64,000 bases of DNA from Tepidiphilus olei (GTDB lineage Bacteria; Pseudomonadota; Gammaproteobacteria; Burkholderiales; Rhodocyclaceae), in the NCBI RefSeq assembly GCF_006980705.1, contig NZ_SBHO01000002.1, positions 62,001-126,000 on the forward strand, read 5' to 3'. The notes beneath the pieces were generated by a model. That model did no database searches, was not told where the DNA came from, and worked only from the letters and a program-made list of their open reading frames with translations. Made by a program: the position numbers and the translations under genes. Of the stretch, positions 13,383-22,439 are shown piece by piece. Numbering within the stretch: position 1 is the stretch's first letter; every line of letters begins with the position of its first letter.

Positions 13383-14633
13383 TTATTTAGTCTGGTTGAA
13401 CTTCGCCGCGCTTTCGCGAGCTTGTTCCCATACCACGTCTTGAAACGCTGCCGCCCAATCGCTCACCGGCACCCACGCTTTGCCATCCCATTGCGACACC
13501 CGGGCGTACCCACCTCCTTGGTGGTCTTGCTCCGTGATCGTCACCGGTGGCATGAAGCCTTGGGTGTCGAGATCGCGAATCATTTCCAGCCCGAGCTTGA
13601 GCTTCTCGCTGGTAAGCGGCGGACCGAATTTTTCCAGTGCAAGCTTGACGCCCTCGAACGTGACGACCATGTCGGCTACGCCATAGTTGTAGTAGCTACT
13701 GCCAACGCGCTCTTCGGGACCCGCCCCTTTTCCTGCCTTGTAGACCTTGTCGAGGATGCGTTGGATGATGGGATGATCACGCCCCGGCTTCACGACCTCG
13801 GCGCGCTTTATGCCAATCGCAGTGCGTTCGCCCACATTTTTCATGTCGGTCTCGGTAAGCCAAACGACCGATAGCATTTTTGCGGGATCGATGCCGTTAC
13901 GTACCGCTTCACGGATCGAGACGAGCTGAGCGTTACCAGCGCCCCATAGGATGACGTGATCGGGTCGGTAGCGGCGCACATCTGACCATACGGCCGATTG
14001 TTCGTTACCCGGGCTGGGATAAGCGAACGTACGAAGCTCGAAGGATTTCTGCCGGGAAAGTTTATCCACGATGGGTATCGGCTCGCGTCCGAACGGCGAG
14101 TCGATGTGCACATAGGCGATCTTCTTGCCTTTTAGCCCTCCCTCACTTTCTTCGATGTACTGAAGTATGCGTGCCGCCTGTGACCAATAGGTGGCCATCA
14201 TGGGAAAGACATAGGGAAAGACCTCACCCACGATGGCGTCCGCCCGACCCGTAAGCGGCATACCGAGGACGACTTTATCCTGCAACGCCCGCGGAACGAT
14301 GGCGTTGGAGACCGGGGTACTAAAGAAGTTGTAGTAGACCACCCCTTCTTCGCGCGCTCGATTGTAGAGCTCGATACCCCGCTGCGGCTCGTTGCCATGG
14401 TCGCGCACGAGTGCCTCGAACTTGTACCCTTTGATGCCTCCTTCTTCATTGATCAACGTCACGTAGTCGCGCTGCCCCTGGCTGATTTCATCGGCCACAA
14501 AGGTATACACCTTGGTGAAATCGTGGAACAAGGCGAACTTTGCCGTCTCTTGGGCCTGGAGCACGGGCGAAGCCAGCGCTGCCGCCACAAGCATGCTCCC
14601 CGTGAAGAGTCGAAATTTTTTTATCCTACCCAT
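13383..14633 (-). CDS. ABC transporter periplasmic substrate-binding protein, paralogue 2
   Basis: 416-residue LivK-type binding protein with a signal peptide (FTGSMLVAAALASPVLQA). It is co-linear with its two neighbours over the whole mature length, for example ALFHDFTKVYTFVADEISQG and DHQGGGYARVSQWDGKAWVP. The middle copy differs in the region after the signal peptide and in the 95-120 stretch (YYNFFSTPVSNAIVPRALQ against FDFLSTPVANAIAPRALQ in copy 3), which may alter the ligand pocket. It lies 33 bases after paralogue 1. The base composition is slightly less GC-rich than that of paralogue 3. Confidence 0.9.
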   Translation of the reverse strand: MGRIKKFRLFTGSMLVAAALASPVLQAQETAKFALFHDFTKVYTFVADEISQGQRDYVTLINEEGGIKGYKFEALVRDHGNEPQRGIELYNRAREEGVVYYNFFSTPVSNAIVPRALQDKVVLGMPLTGRADAIVGEVFPYVFPMMATYWSQAARILQYIEESEGGLKGKKIAYVHIDSPFGREPIPIVDKLSRQKSFELRTFAYPSPGNEQSAVWSDVRRYRPDHVILWGAGNAQLVSIREAVRNGIDPAKMLSVVWLTETDMKNVGERTAIGIKRAEVVKPGRDHPIIQRILDKVYKAGKGAGPEERVGSSYYNYGVADMVVTFEGVKLALEKFGPPLTSEKLKLGLEMIRDLDTQGFMPPVTITEQDHQGGGYARVSQWDGKAWVPVSDWAAAFQDVVWEQARESAAKFNQTK

Positions 14634-14666
14634 ACCATGTCCCCTCTTCTATCTCTTAAGTGCTTT

Positions 14667-15911
14667 TTACTGAGGCTGCTGGAACTTGGCGGCACTCGCC
14701 CGGGCTTCTTCCCAAACGAGATCTTGGTAGGATGCGGCCCAATCGCTCACCGGCACCCACGCCTTGCCGTCCCATTGCGACACCCGGGCGTACCCTCCTC
14801 CTTGGTGGTCTTGCTCCGTGATCGTGACCGGTGGCAAAAACCCTTCGGCATCGAAATTACGGATCATCTCGAAGCCTGCCTTGAGTTTGTCTCCCGTGAG
14901 CGGAGGACCGAATTTGTCGAGCGCCAAGCGCACCGCTTCCGTGGTGATGAGCATATCGGCCACGCCCATGTTGTAGTAAGTATTGCCGACCACAGCCGGG
15001 TCCCCAACTCCTTTGCCTGCCGTCACCACTTTCTGCAAAATGCGCTGTAGGATAGGATGGTTACGACCAGATGGGACGACTTCCGCCCGTTTGATCCCGA
15101 TGGCCGTGCTCTCACCCAAGTTTTTCATGTCCGTCTCGGCGAGCCAGACCACCGAGAGAATCTTCGCCGGATCGATCCCATTGCGCACCGCTTCACGCAC
15201 CGAAACGATCTGTGAGTTGCCCGCCCCCCAGATGAACACGAAATCGGGACGATAGCGGCGCACGTCGGACCAAGCAGCCGATTGTTCATTGCCTGGGCTC
15301 GGGTACGCAAAAGTGCGCAGCTCGAAGGATTTTTGCGCCGCGAGCTTTTGCATCAGAGGGATGGGATCGCGCCCGAACGGGGAATCGATGTGCACGAAAG
15401 CAATTTTTTTCCCTTTGAGTCCCCCTTGGGCATCGTCGATGTATTGCAGCAAACGCGTCGCCTGCGACCAGTAAGTAGCCATCATGGGGAACACATAGGG
15501 GAAAACTTCACCGACGATGGCATCCCCCCGGCCGTGTAGGGGCGTGCCCAGCACCATGCGATCCTGCAGCACGCGCGGAATCAAAGCGTTGGCCACGGGC
15601 GTACTGAGGAACATGAAGTACACCGCCCCCTCGTCTCGCGCCCGTGTATAGAGTTCGATGCCGCGCTGCGGCTCGTTGCCATGATCGCGGACGAACACTT
15701 CGAAGCGATGTCCCCTGATGCCGCCTTCCTCGTTGAGCAACGTCAAGTAATCACGCTGCCCCTGACTGAACTCGACCGCTCCGAACGTGTAGACCTTAGT
15801 AAAATCGTGATTGAGCGCGAATTTGATGACCTCTTGCGCCTGTGCCACTGCCGTCAGACATACGGCGGCAAGGGCCGCTGTGAAGCGCACTAGCTTGGTT
15901 CTCTTTGTCAT
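14667..15911 (-). CDS. ABC transporter periplasmic substrate-binding protein, paralogue 1
   Basis: 414-residue LivK-type binding protein; signal peptide FTAALAAVCLTAVAQA followed by QEVIKFALNHDFTKVYTFGA. It is the first of three tandem copies and follows livM by 47 bases. An AGGAGGA precedes the ATG. Compared with the other two it has a distinctive hinge segment (YFMFLSTPVANALIPRVLQDRMVLG) and a changed 300-310 segment (VVTAGKGVGDPAVVG), suggesting a different ligand preference (inference). Confidence 0.9.
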   Translation of the reverse strand: MTKRTKLVRFTAALAAVCLTAVAQAQEVIKFALNHDFTKVYTFGAVEFSQGQRDYLTLLNEEGGIRGHRFEVFVRDHGNEPQRGIELYTRARDEGAVYFMFLSTPVANALIPRVLQDRMVLGTPLHGRGDAIVGEVFPYVFPMMATYWSQATRLLQYIDDAQGGLKGKKIAFVHIDSPFGRDPIPLMQKLAAQKSFELRTFAYPSPGNEQSAAWSDVRRYRPDFVFIWGAGNSQIVSVREAVRNGIDPAKILSVVWLAETDMKNLGESTAIGIKRAEVVPSGRNHPILQRILQKVVTAGKGVGDPAVVGNTYYNMGVADMLITTEAVRLALDKFGPPLTGDKLKAGFEMIRNFDAEGFLPPVTITEQDHQGGGYARVSQWDGKAWVPVSDWAASYQDLVWEEARASAAKFQQPQ

Positions 15912-15958
15912 CGTGTCTCCTCCTTGTCGTTTCTGTTTCTTCTACAATGCCAAAACCT

Positions 15959-17038
15959 TCAGCGGCGAGAGTGCTTGAATGGCCAGACCAAGAAATAATT
16001 GCGTATGTTGTCATAGATCTTGGCCAGCCCGAGGGGCTCTGCGAGCAGAAAACCCAGGATCAATGCCCCGTAGATCATGAGCGGCAAATGGGAGAGCAGG
16101 TTGACCGAGACATTCAACCATCCGAAATCGGACAACATTGCTACGATGTTGGTGAGGATCATCGGTGCTAAAAGGACGAAACCCGCCCCCAAAAACGCCC
16201 CGATCACACTGCCCAATCCCCCCACCAGCACCATTGCCACGAGCTGGGTGGAGACATTGAAGCTGAATTGCTCCGGAGTCACCGCACGGTAGAAGCAAAA
16301 CGCCAGGACTGCTCCGCTCATGCCTCCCAAGAAAGAGCTGGTGAAGAAAGCAAGAAGCTTGTAGCGAAAGGGGTTGACCCCGATCACCGAGGCAGCATAG
16401 TCCTTGTCACGAATAGCCACCAACGCACGGCCAAAGCTGGTGCGCTTGACGTTGAGCAGGAACACAGTGAGCAATACCGCCCAAGCAAGCGCGAAGTAAT
16501 AGCGCACGAGATCGTTTTCCAAGGAGAAAAAGAGGATACGTGCCGAAGGTGCTTGCAATGTAGCATGCGCCCCACCCGAGATGGCTGGCACATTGATGAT
16601 GAGCCAGTCGACCAGGTATTGCATCGCGAGCGTCGCCATCACGAGGTAGAGCCCCTTGACGCGCAGCGCCGCCGCTCCGAAAAGACATCCGATGAGCGCG
16701 GCAATGAGCCCTGCTCCGAGAAAAGCGAACTCGAAGGGCAATCCGAAACGTACGAGATGAATGGCAGAATAGGCGCCGATTGCCATTACGGCAGCATAAC
16801 CAAAATGTAACTGCCCTGCCACGCCCATCAGTAAAGTGAGCGACAAGGTCGCAGCACTCCAGATGAGCCAAGGAAGCAGGTAGCTCTGAAGATAGAGGGC
16901 GGATAGATAGAATGGCGCAGCCAGCACCAGGAGTAAAATCACCCCAACTTGCCAGCGCTCGAACGGGATGGGCCATAGACGCCGCGTAGCCTCGTAGCGC
17001 GTATGATAGATACCGGATTGACGATAGAACATACTCAT
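15959..17038 (-). CDS. Branched-chain-type ABC transporter permease (LivM-like)
   Basis: 359-residue inner-membrane permease of the LivM family with about nine to ten hydrophobic helices, including TLSLTLLMGVAGQLHFGYAAVMAIGAYSA and the EAA-like loop FGRALVAIRDKDYAASVIGVNPFRYKLLAF. The C-terminal extension (LAEPLGLAKIYDNIRNYFLVWPF) ends in a basic segment, as in the CoA-ligase-linked subgroup. The ATG overlaps the livH stop codon (ATGA), indicating coupled translation. Confidence 0.93.
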   Translation of the reverse strand: MSMFYRQSGIYHTRYEATRRLWPIPFERWQVGVILLLVLAAPFYLSALYLQSYLLPWLIWSAATLSLTLLMGVAGQLHFGYAAVMAIGAYSAIHLVRFGLPFEFAFLGAGLIAALIGCLFGAAALRVKGLYLVMATLAMQYLVDWLIINVPAISGGAHATLQAPSARILFFSLENDLVRYYFALAWAVLLTVFLLNVKRTSFGRALVAIRDKDYAASVIGVNPFRYKLLAFFTSSFLGGMSGAVLAFCFYRAVTPEQFSFNVSTQLVAMVLVGGLGSVIGAFLGAGFVLLAPMILTNIVAMLSDFGWLNVSVNLLSHLPLMIYGALILGFLLAEPLGLAKIYDNIRNYFLVWPFKHSRR

Positions 17039-17922
17039 ACCCTCTCGATGTCCTCACGGCCAAAAATACCGTAAGGACGTAGCAGGATGGTCAGGACGAT
17101 CAGTACTGAGGTCACGACGTCTCGTGTCCCACCGCCGACGATGGGATCGAGATAGCCGGGTATCACCGACCCGAGGACGCCGACGATGATCCCACCGACG
17201 AAAACACCGAGCAGACTATCGATCCCGCCGAGGATCACCACGGCAATGGCAGGGAAGAGCAGCGCCGAGAGCGTCCAGTCCACTCCCTGCACTGAACCCC
17301 AGAGGGTTCCTGCCCCCACGGCGGCCACGCCGGCGATACCCCAGGAGATGCCGATCGCCCGCTCGACGGAAATCCCTACCGCCCAGCTGGCGACATGATC
17401 ATCCGAGACCGCGCGCAATTTGGTCCCCAGACGCGTACGAAAGAATGCCGCTGCCAGTAAGATCAAAATTCCTGCGCTAATGGCGCCAATTAGATAGGCA
17501 CGGTTGATGAACACGTCGGCAACGACGAGCGGTGCCAGGCCCAAGCCCAGATCGAGCCGCTTGGGTGCGGCATCGAATACGCCTGGCCCGACGCCGCGCA
17601 GCAAGATCTCCAACCCTAGCGTCAGCATCACGATCATTAGCACCGGTTGTCCGACCATACGCCGTAGGAGCCAACGTTCAATGGCGAGGCCGAACAAAAA
17701 CATGAGCACCACCACGAATGGAATCGCTATCCACAAAGGCAGACCGAGCAAGGCGATCGTCGCCCACAGCAGGTAGCCCGCGATCATCACCATCGCCCCC
17801 TGGGCGAGGTTGGGAACGCCCGAAGCCTTGTAAATCATGGTGATTCCCAAGGCAACCAGGCTGTACATGAGACCCGTATTCAGGCCGTTGATGAAGAGCT
17901 CCAGCAGAAACAAGAAATCCAT
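17035..17922 (-). CDS. Branched-chain-type ABC transporter permease (LivH-like)
   Basis: 295-residue LivH-family permease with about eight membrane helices. It begins MDFLFLLELFINGLNTGLMYSLVALG and has the LivH loop FFRTRLGTKLRAVSDDHVASWAVGI and the segment ALLFPAIAVVILGGIDSLLGVFVGG. The ATG at 17922 has GGAGAG six bases upstream; upstream in-frame codons are inside the synthetase gene and would add a non-membrane leader. It starts one base past the end of the acyl-CoA synthetase gene and overlaps livM. Confidence 0.93.
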   Translation of the reverse strand: MDFLFLLELFINGLNTGLMYSLVALGITMIYKASGVPNLAQGAMVMIAGYLLWATIALLGLPLWIAIPFVVVLMFLFGLAIERWLLRRMVGQPVLMIVMLTLGLEILLRGVGPGVFDAAPKRLDLGLGLAPLVVADVFINRAYLIGAISAGILILLAAAFFRTRLGTKLRAVSDDHVASWAVGISVERAIGISWGIAGVAAVGAGTLWGSVQGVDWTLSALLFPAIAVVILGGIDSLLGVFVGGIIVGVLGSVIPGYLDPIVGGGTRDVVTSVLIVLTILLRPYGIFGREDIERV

Positions 17923-17923
17923 C

Positions 17924-19888
17924 TCACTCTCCCTGCGCCGGGGCGACGTCGTAGAGCCGCAAAAGGCGGGCGATGACGCCAGTCTCACCGGTCTCGTAGG
18001 TGATCGTCGCCTGGAAGTCGATCTCGTGACGCGCCGGGTCGTAGAGCGCCTCGAGGATGGGGGCGTAGCGCTCGTAGATCACTTTCCGGCGCAGCTTGCG
18101 CGTGCGGGTCACTTCGCCATCGTCCGGATCGAAGGGTTTATGCAGGTTGACGAAGCGGCGGATACGTTGTCCCGGCGGCAGCACGCCGTTGACGTGCGCG
18201 ATGACCCCGGCGACTAGATCGTAGACTTCGGGCTTTTGCGACAGATCGGCATAAGAGGTATAGGCCACGCCGTGTTCTTCCGCCCAGTGCCCCACCGCCT
18301 CGAGGTCGATGCAAACGATGGCTGTGAGGTAGGGGCGGTTCTCACCGATGACGCAGACGTCCTTGACGTATTGGCTGAACTTGATGCGGTTCTCGATGTA
18401 GGTGGCGACATAGCGCTCGCCGGAGGCGGTATAAGCGACTTCCGACAGGCGCCCGAGCACGACGAGCGAACCGTCCTCTTCGAAGTAGCCGGCATCGCCC
18501 GTGTGCAGCCAGCCGTCTTCCAGGGCCTCTGCGCTCGCCTGGGGATTGTCGTAGTAGCCGTCGAAGACGTTGTCGCCACGCACGAGGATCTCGCCGCTGT
18601 CGGCGATCTTGACCTCTACGCCAGGGAAGGGTCGTCCGACGGTATGCAGCTTGACGTCGTCGGCCGCTTGAGCGGCGCACAGAGCGGTGTTTTCGGTTTG
18701 ACCGTAGAACTGGCGCAGCGGCACACCGAGCGCGCGCAGGAAGAGGAAGTCGTCTTCGCCGATGGCCTCGCCAGCGGTATAGGCACGCTGGACTCGGGCA
18801 AGTCCGAGCTGATCGCGAATTGGGCCATAGATCAAAAAATCACCCAACCAGCGCCAGAGGCGCTCTACGAGACTTGGCTCATGCCCTCCAAGGCGACGGC
18901 GTTCCAAACTCGTCGCATAAGGCATGAAAATATCGTATAGCTTGCGTTTGAGTAGGGTGGATTCACTCATCCCCACCTGTATGCGCGTAATCATGCCGGA
19001 CCAAGCCCGAGGTGAAGAGAGGAACATGGTCGGGGCGATTTCGCGCAGATCCCGCATCACGGTTTCTTGCCGCTCAGGGATGTTCACGGCGAAACGCAGC
19101 ACGAAAGCGGCCCCGACCGAGAAAATATAGTCTCCAACCCATGCCATGGGCAGGTAGGCGAAGTGCTGCTCGCCTTCGATGAAATAGCCGGCTTGCGCCG
19201 CGTTGCGCACCGCCGAGAGCACGTGTCCGTGTTTGAGCGGCACCCCTTTTGGGACCCCTGTGGTACCGGAAGAGTGTAAGAGCACGGCTACGTCATGCGC
19301 CGAGGGTCGTTGCTGCAAATCACCGGCCAGGGTTGGTTCGAACTGCAGGCGCTCACGCCCCCGTTCGAGCACCGTGGTAAACGCCACGAAGCGCTCCGGC
19401 ATTTTACCGGCAAGCCCACGCGGATCGTCATAGATCACCAAGCGGTAACGTTCACCGCGTTCCTTTTCGATTTGCAGTAGTTTGTCGACCTGTTCCTGAT
19501 CCTCGACGATGGCACAGCGAACATCCTCGCGCTCGGCAAGGAGTGCAATCTCGTCTGGAGTAGCGTCGGGATAGGCTGGCGAAGCAATGGCCCGCAAGGC
19601 TCCCAGAGCGACCATGGAGAAATAGAGCGCGGGGCGGTTATCGCCGATGATCTGGACGATCTCGAAGGGTCGCACTCCGTAGGATTCGAGCCCGGCGGCA
19701 AAAGCAAGCACGTGTTCATGGTACTCGCGCCACGTGTACTCCTGCCAGATCCCACGGTCGCGCTCGCGCATGGCGACCTGCGTCGGATAGTGCGTGGCAT
19801 TGTCGGCCAATACTTTCAGGAGATGGTCTTCCTTGCGCCAATCGTGGGGGCGCCAAGGCAAGGCAGGGGGCAGATCGTCAGGCCGCAT
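17924..19888 (-). CDS. AMP-forming acyl-CoA synthetase
   Basis: 654-residue ANL-superfamily adenylating enzyme of the long-chain acyl-CoA synthetase type. The P-loop is LLHSSGTTGVPKGVPLKHGH (about 190), followed by a large FadD15-like insert region (SLVERLWRWLGDFLIYGPIRDQLGL), the A5 motif RQFYGQTENTALCA, and DGWLHTGDAGYFEEDGSLVVLGRLSEV with the adenylate-binding Asp and hinge. The catalytic Lys lies near VTRTRKLRRKVIYERY. The ATG at 19888 has GGAGG seven bases upstream and overlaps the livG end by 11 bases. Its place inside the transport operon implies that the imported acid is activated to a CoA thioester on entry. The actual substrate is unknown. Confidence 0.92.
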   Translation of the reverse strand: MRPDDLPPALPWRPHDWRKEDHLLKVLADNATHYPTQVAMRERDRGIWQEYTWREYHEHVLAFAAGLESYGVRPFEIVQIIGDNRPALYFSMVALGALRAIASPAYPDATPDEIALLAEREDVRCAIVEDQEQVDKLLQIEKERGERYRLVIYDDPRGLAGKMPERFVAFTTVLERGRERLQFEPTLAGDLQQRPSAHDVAVLLHSSGTTGVPKGVPLKHGHVLSAVRNAAQAGYFIEGEQHFAYLPMAWVGDYIFSVGAAFVLRFAVNIPERQETVMRDLREIAPTMFLSSPRAWSGMITRIQVGMSESTLLKRKLYDIFMPYATSLERRRLGGHEPSLVERLWRWLGDFLIYGPIRDQLGLARVQRAYTAGEAIGEDDFLFLRALGVPLRQFYGQTENTALCAAQAADDVKLHTVGRPFPGVEVKIADSGEILVRGDNVFDGYYDNPQASAEALEDGWLHTGDAGYFEEDGSLVVLGRLSEVAYTASGERYVATYIENRIKFSQYVKDVCVIGENRPYLTAIVCIDLEAVGHWAEEHGVAYTSYADLSQKPEVYDLVAGVIAHVNGVLPPGQRIRRFVNLHKPFDPDDGEVTRTRKLRRKVIYERYAPILEALYDPARHEIDFQATITYETGETGVIARLLRLYDVAPAQGE

Positions 19889-20675
19889 CGCTTCCTCCGA
19901 TGTAGGCGGCCACGACGGCCGGATCGTTGATGGCAGCCCGCGGTTCACCTTCGGCGATTTTTACGCCATCGTTGAATACCGCCACGCGATGACAAATCGA
20001 GGTGACGACATCCATATGGTGCTCGATGAGTAAGATGGTGAGATCACGGTCTTCATGGGCGTCCAAAATGAAACGCACCATGTACTCTTTTTCTTCCTGG
20101 TTCATGCCCGCCATGGGCTCGTCGAGCACCAGCAGTCGTGGCTCGGCAGCGAGCGCCCGAGCAAGTTCCACGCGCTTTTGCAGACCCAGGGGGATGACAT
20201 CGACCGGCTCGTCGCGCACATCCTCGAGCTGCAAAAGGTCGATGATGTCCTCGACCTTGGCTCGGTGCGCCATTTCTTCCTTCTTTGCCCACCACCAATA
20301 ACCGAGTGTGGCGAGCGCGCTCGGACGCATGTGGATGTGGCGTCCCACGAGGATGTTGTCGAGCACGGTGAGGCCGCGAAAGAGCGCCACGTTCTGGAAG
20401 GTGCGCGCCACGCCTTTTTGTGCGATACGATAAGGAGGAAGGCCGTTGATCTGCTCATCAAAGAGGAATATCCGCCCTTTTTGCGGCGGATAGAACCCAG
20501 TGACGCTATTGACGAGGGTCGTCTTGCCGGAGCCGTTCGGCCCCACCAACCCGAAGATTTCGCCCTGGAAAATTGCCAGATCGGGGCCCTTGAGCGCATG
20601 CAGGCCGCCGAACCATCGATTGATGTTTTCGCAACGCAGCGCAACGCTACGTGCGACTTCGGCCGTCGTCGCCAC
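19878..20675 (-). CDS. Branched-chain-type ABC transporter ATP-binding protein (LivG-like)
   Basis: 265-residue LivG-group ABC ATPase: Walker A GPNGSGKTT, Q-loop GVARTFQNVALF, Walker B LLVLDEPMAGMN, and switch segment LIEHHMDVV. The signature motif is the degenerate PLGLQKRVELARAL rather than LSGGQ, as often in this subgroup. Translation probably starts at a GTG (20675) behind an AGGAGG. It is the first gene of the operon; the 145 bases upstream are AT-rich and should hold the promoter, but no clear -35/-10 pair can be named. Confidence 0.92.
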   Translation of the reverse strand: MATTAEVARSVALRCENINRWFGGLHALKGPDLAIFQGEIFGLVGPNGSGKTTLVNSVTGFYPPQKGRIFLFDEQINGLPPYRIAQKGVARTFQNVALFRGLTVLDNILVGRHIHMRPSALATLGYWWWAKKEEMAHRAKVEDIIDLLQLEDVRDEPVDVIPLGLQKRVELARALAAEPRLLVLDEPMAGMNQEEKEYMVRFILDAHEDRDLTILLIEHHMDVVTSICHRVAVFNDGVKIAEGEPRAAINDPAVVAAYIGGSDAA

Positions 20676-20820
20676 TCCTCCCTCCTATATTTGACATCGC
20701 GAATTTAGTTTATGCTGCGATGAATGTTTATTATCGTATCAGAGAAATAGTAGAGTAAGTCCGCCCGGAGGTCAAGAAGCAGCAACAGAAAAACATTATG
20801 GATGAATCAAACGCAACAGC

Positions 20821-21243
20821 TCATACTTTTCCAGCCGCCTGCAGGGCGGCGAACTCCTCGTCGGTGAAGAGCCGGGAACGAACGAGAAAACGTACTCCCT
20901 CGCCATTCTCCAGGGAAAACATCCCCCCCCGTCCTGGTACGACGTCGATGATGAGTTGTGTGTGTTTCCAATATTCGAATTGCGGTTTGCTGATGTAGAA
21001 CGGCGCCCCGCCGATTTCACCGAGCAGCACGTCGTTGTCGCCGACGAGGAATTCTCCAAGTGGGTAACACATCGGAGAAGAGCCGTCACAGCACCCACCC
21101 GACTGGTGAAACATCACCGGTCCGTATTTTTCCTGGAGTTTCTTGATGAGTTCGAGGGCAGCTGGAGTGGCGATCACTTGGGGCGGGGGCTGTATGCTGG
21201 TGCGCTCCTCGGCCACGGTGTGTGTGGACATTTCTTCAGTCAT
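20821..21243 (-). CDS. DUF779-family protein linked to aldehyde dehydrogenase
   Basis: 140-residue member of the DUF779 family, which is habitually encoded beside NAD-dependent aldehyde dehydrogenases. The conserved Cys-rich motif is MFHQSGGCCDGSSPMCYPLGE, followed by GEIGGAPFYISKPQFEYWKHTQLIIDVVPGRGG. The biochemical role is unknown; an accessory or redox function is often suggested. Start ATG at 21243 has GGGAG eight bases upstream; a second ATG four codons on is possible. It sits downstream of the alcohol dehydrogenase gene, 47 bases past its stop. Confidence 0.88.
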   Translation of the reverse strand: MTEEMSTHTVAEERTSIQPPPQVIATPAALELIKKLQEKYGPVMFHQSGGCCDGSSPMCYPLGEFLVGDNDVLLGEIGGAPFYISKPQFEYWKHTQLIIDVVPGRGGMFSLENGEGVRFLVRSRLFTDEEFAALQAAGKV

Positions 21244-21290
21244 CGGTTCTCTCCCGGTGGAAAGGGGCCGGGTCGCCCCCGGCCCGTACC

Positions 21291-22346
21291 TCAAAAGCGA
21301 GTGATGACGTGGAAGCCCGTCGTGTTGTAATTACTCATCGCCGTGAGTACGTCGTTGACTTCATCGAGTGCAACTTCGCGGCTGATGAGCGATTTCGGAT
21401 TGAGCTTGCCCTGCGCCATGAGCGCGAGCAGGCCGGCATAGTCCGGATGCGGATTGCCGAAACTGCCGACGAACTCGGCCTCCAAAGCAACGAAGAGGTC
21501 GACCGGCAAGGGGATCATGCCTCCCTCTTCCTTGGTCGTGAGCCCGATCTGTACATGCCGACCGCCACGGCGCAGCGAGAGCACCGAGTTGAGCGTGGTC
21601 TGTTGGATACCCAAGGCGTCGATCGAGGCTTGCACCCCACCTTTGGTGATCTCTTTGATCGCCTCGGGAACTTTCTCACGCTTGGCATTGACGACGGCCA
21701 CCGCGCCTTCTTGTTTGGCTTTTTCCAGCTTGGCATCGTCGATGTCGACGGCGATCACGTTCTTGCCCAAGGCGGCAGCGATCTGTACGGCCGATAATCC
21801 TACACCACCGGCTCCATGGACCGCCAGCCAATCCCCTGGTTTACCGCCGGCACGCACCACGCCATGGTAGGCGGTCATGTAACGGCAACCGATGGCGGCA
21901 GCCGCCTTGCCATCGATGTTTTCGGGCAGACGAATGAGGTTGAAGTCGGCATTGCGCACGAGCACATATTGCGCATAACCCCCATTGTAGCCGGTACTCA
22001 GCCCAAAAATGACGACGTTCTCGCAAATATTGGGCTGCCCTTTGAGGCAGTATTCACAATGACCGCAGGCGGAATGGAACGGGACGGTGACAGCATCCCC
22101 CTTGCGGTAGCGCTTGACATTGCTGCCGACCTCTTCCACCACACCGCCGATCTCGTGCCCGGGGACGATCGGCAGTTCGGGGGAAATGCCGATCCACGAC
22201 CAATCGCCTTGCCAAGCGTGCCAGTCGGAGCGGCAGATGCCGCAGGCCTCGACGCGCAACACGGCATCATCGGGGCCGGGTTTGGGATTGGGTAGTTCAT
22301 CGACTTTCAAGGGTTCACGGTGTTTGACCATCACGGCAGCTTTCAT
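21291..22346 (-). CDS. Zinc-dependent alcohol dehydrogenase
   Basis: 351-residue medium-chain dehydrogenase. Catalytic zinc ligands are Cys in ACGICRSDWHAW and His-Glu in VPGHEIGGVVEEVG. The structural-zinc loop is ACGHCEYCLKGQPNIC with four Cys. The NAD(P) site is AVHGAGGVGLSAVQIA followed by the acidic VIAVDIDDAKLEKA, so NAD is favoured. It probably oxidises a short or medium primary alcohol to the aldehyde handled by the next enzyme. It lies downstream of the aldehyde dehydrogenase gene and is likely read from the same sigma54 promoter. Confidence 0.93.
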   Translation of the reverse strand: MKAAVMVKHREPLKVDELPNPKPGPDDAVLRVEACGICRSDWHAWQGDWSWIGISPELPIVPGHEIGGVVEEVGSNVKRYRKGDAVTVPFHSACGHCEYCLKGQPNICENVVIFGLSTGYNGGYAQYVLVRNADFNLIRLPENIDGKAAAAIGCRYMTAYHGVVRAGGKPGDWLAVHGAGGVGLSAVQIAAALGKNVIAVDIDDAKLEKAKQEGAVAVVNAKREKVPEAIKEITKGGVQASIDALGIQQTTLNSVLSLRRGGRHVQIGLTTKEEGGMIPLPVDLFVALEAEFVGSFGNPHPDYAGLLALMAQGKLNPKSLISREVALDEVNDVLTAMSNYNTTGFHVITRF

Positions 22347-22392
22347 CGTCCCTACTCCTTTGTGTCCATAGAGGAGACCCTATGGCAACGCT

Positions 22393-22432
22393 GCCAGCGG
22401 GGCGAGTGGGTTCATTCCCTCGCGCCGCTGGC
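22393..22432. repeat. Hairpin between aldehyde and alcohol dehydrogenase genes
   Basis: GCCAGCGG...CGAG pairs with CTCG...CCGCTGGC around a central loop, in the 93-base gap after the aldehyde dehydrogenase stop. No T-run follows on either strand. It could stabilise the upstream message, giving more aldehyde dehydrogenase than alcohol dehydrogenase (inference). Confidence 0.5.
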
Positions 22433-22439
22433 GAAAAAC

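Noticed and set aside
22393-22432. Hairpin between aldehyde and alcohol dehydrogenase as a Rho-independent terminator
   Set aside because: There is no T-run after it on either strand.
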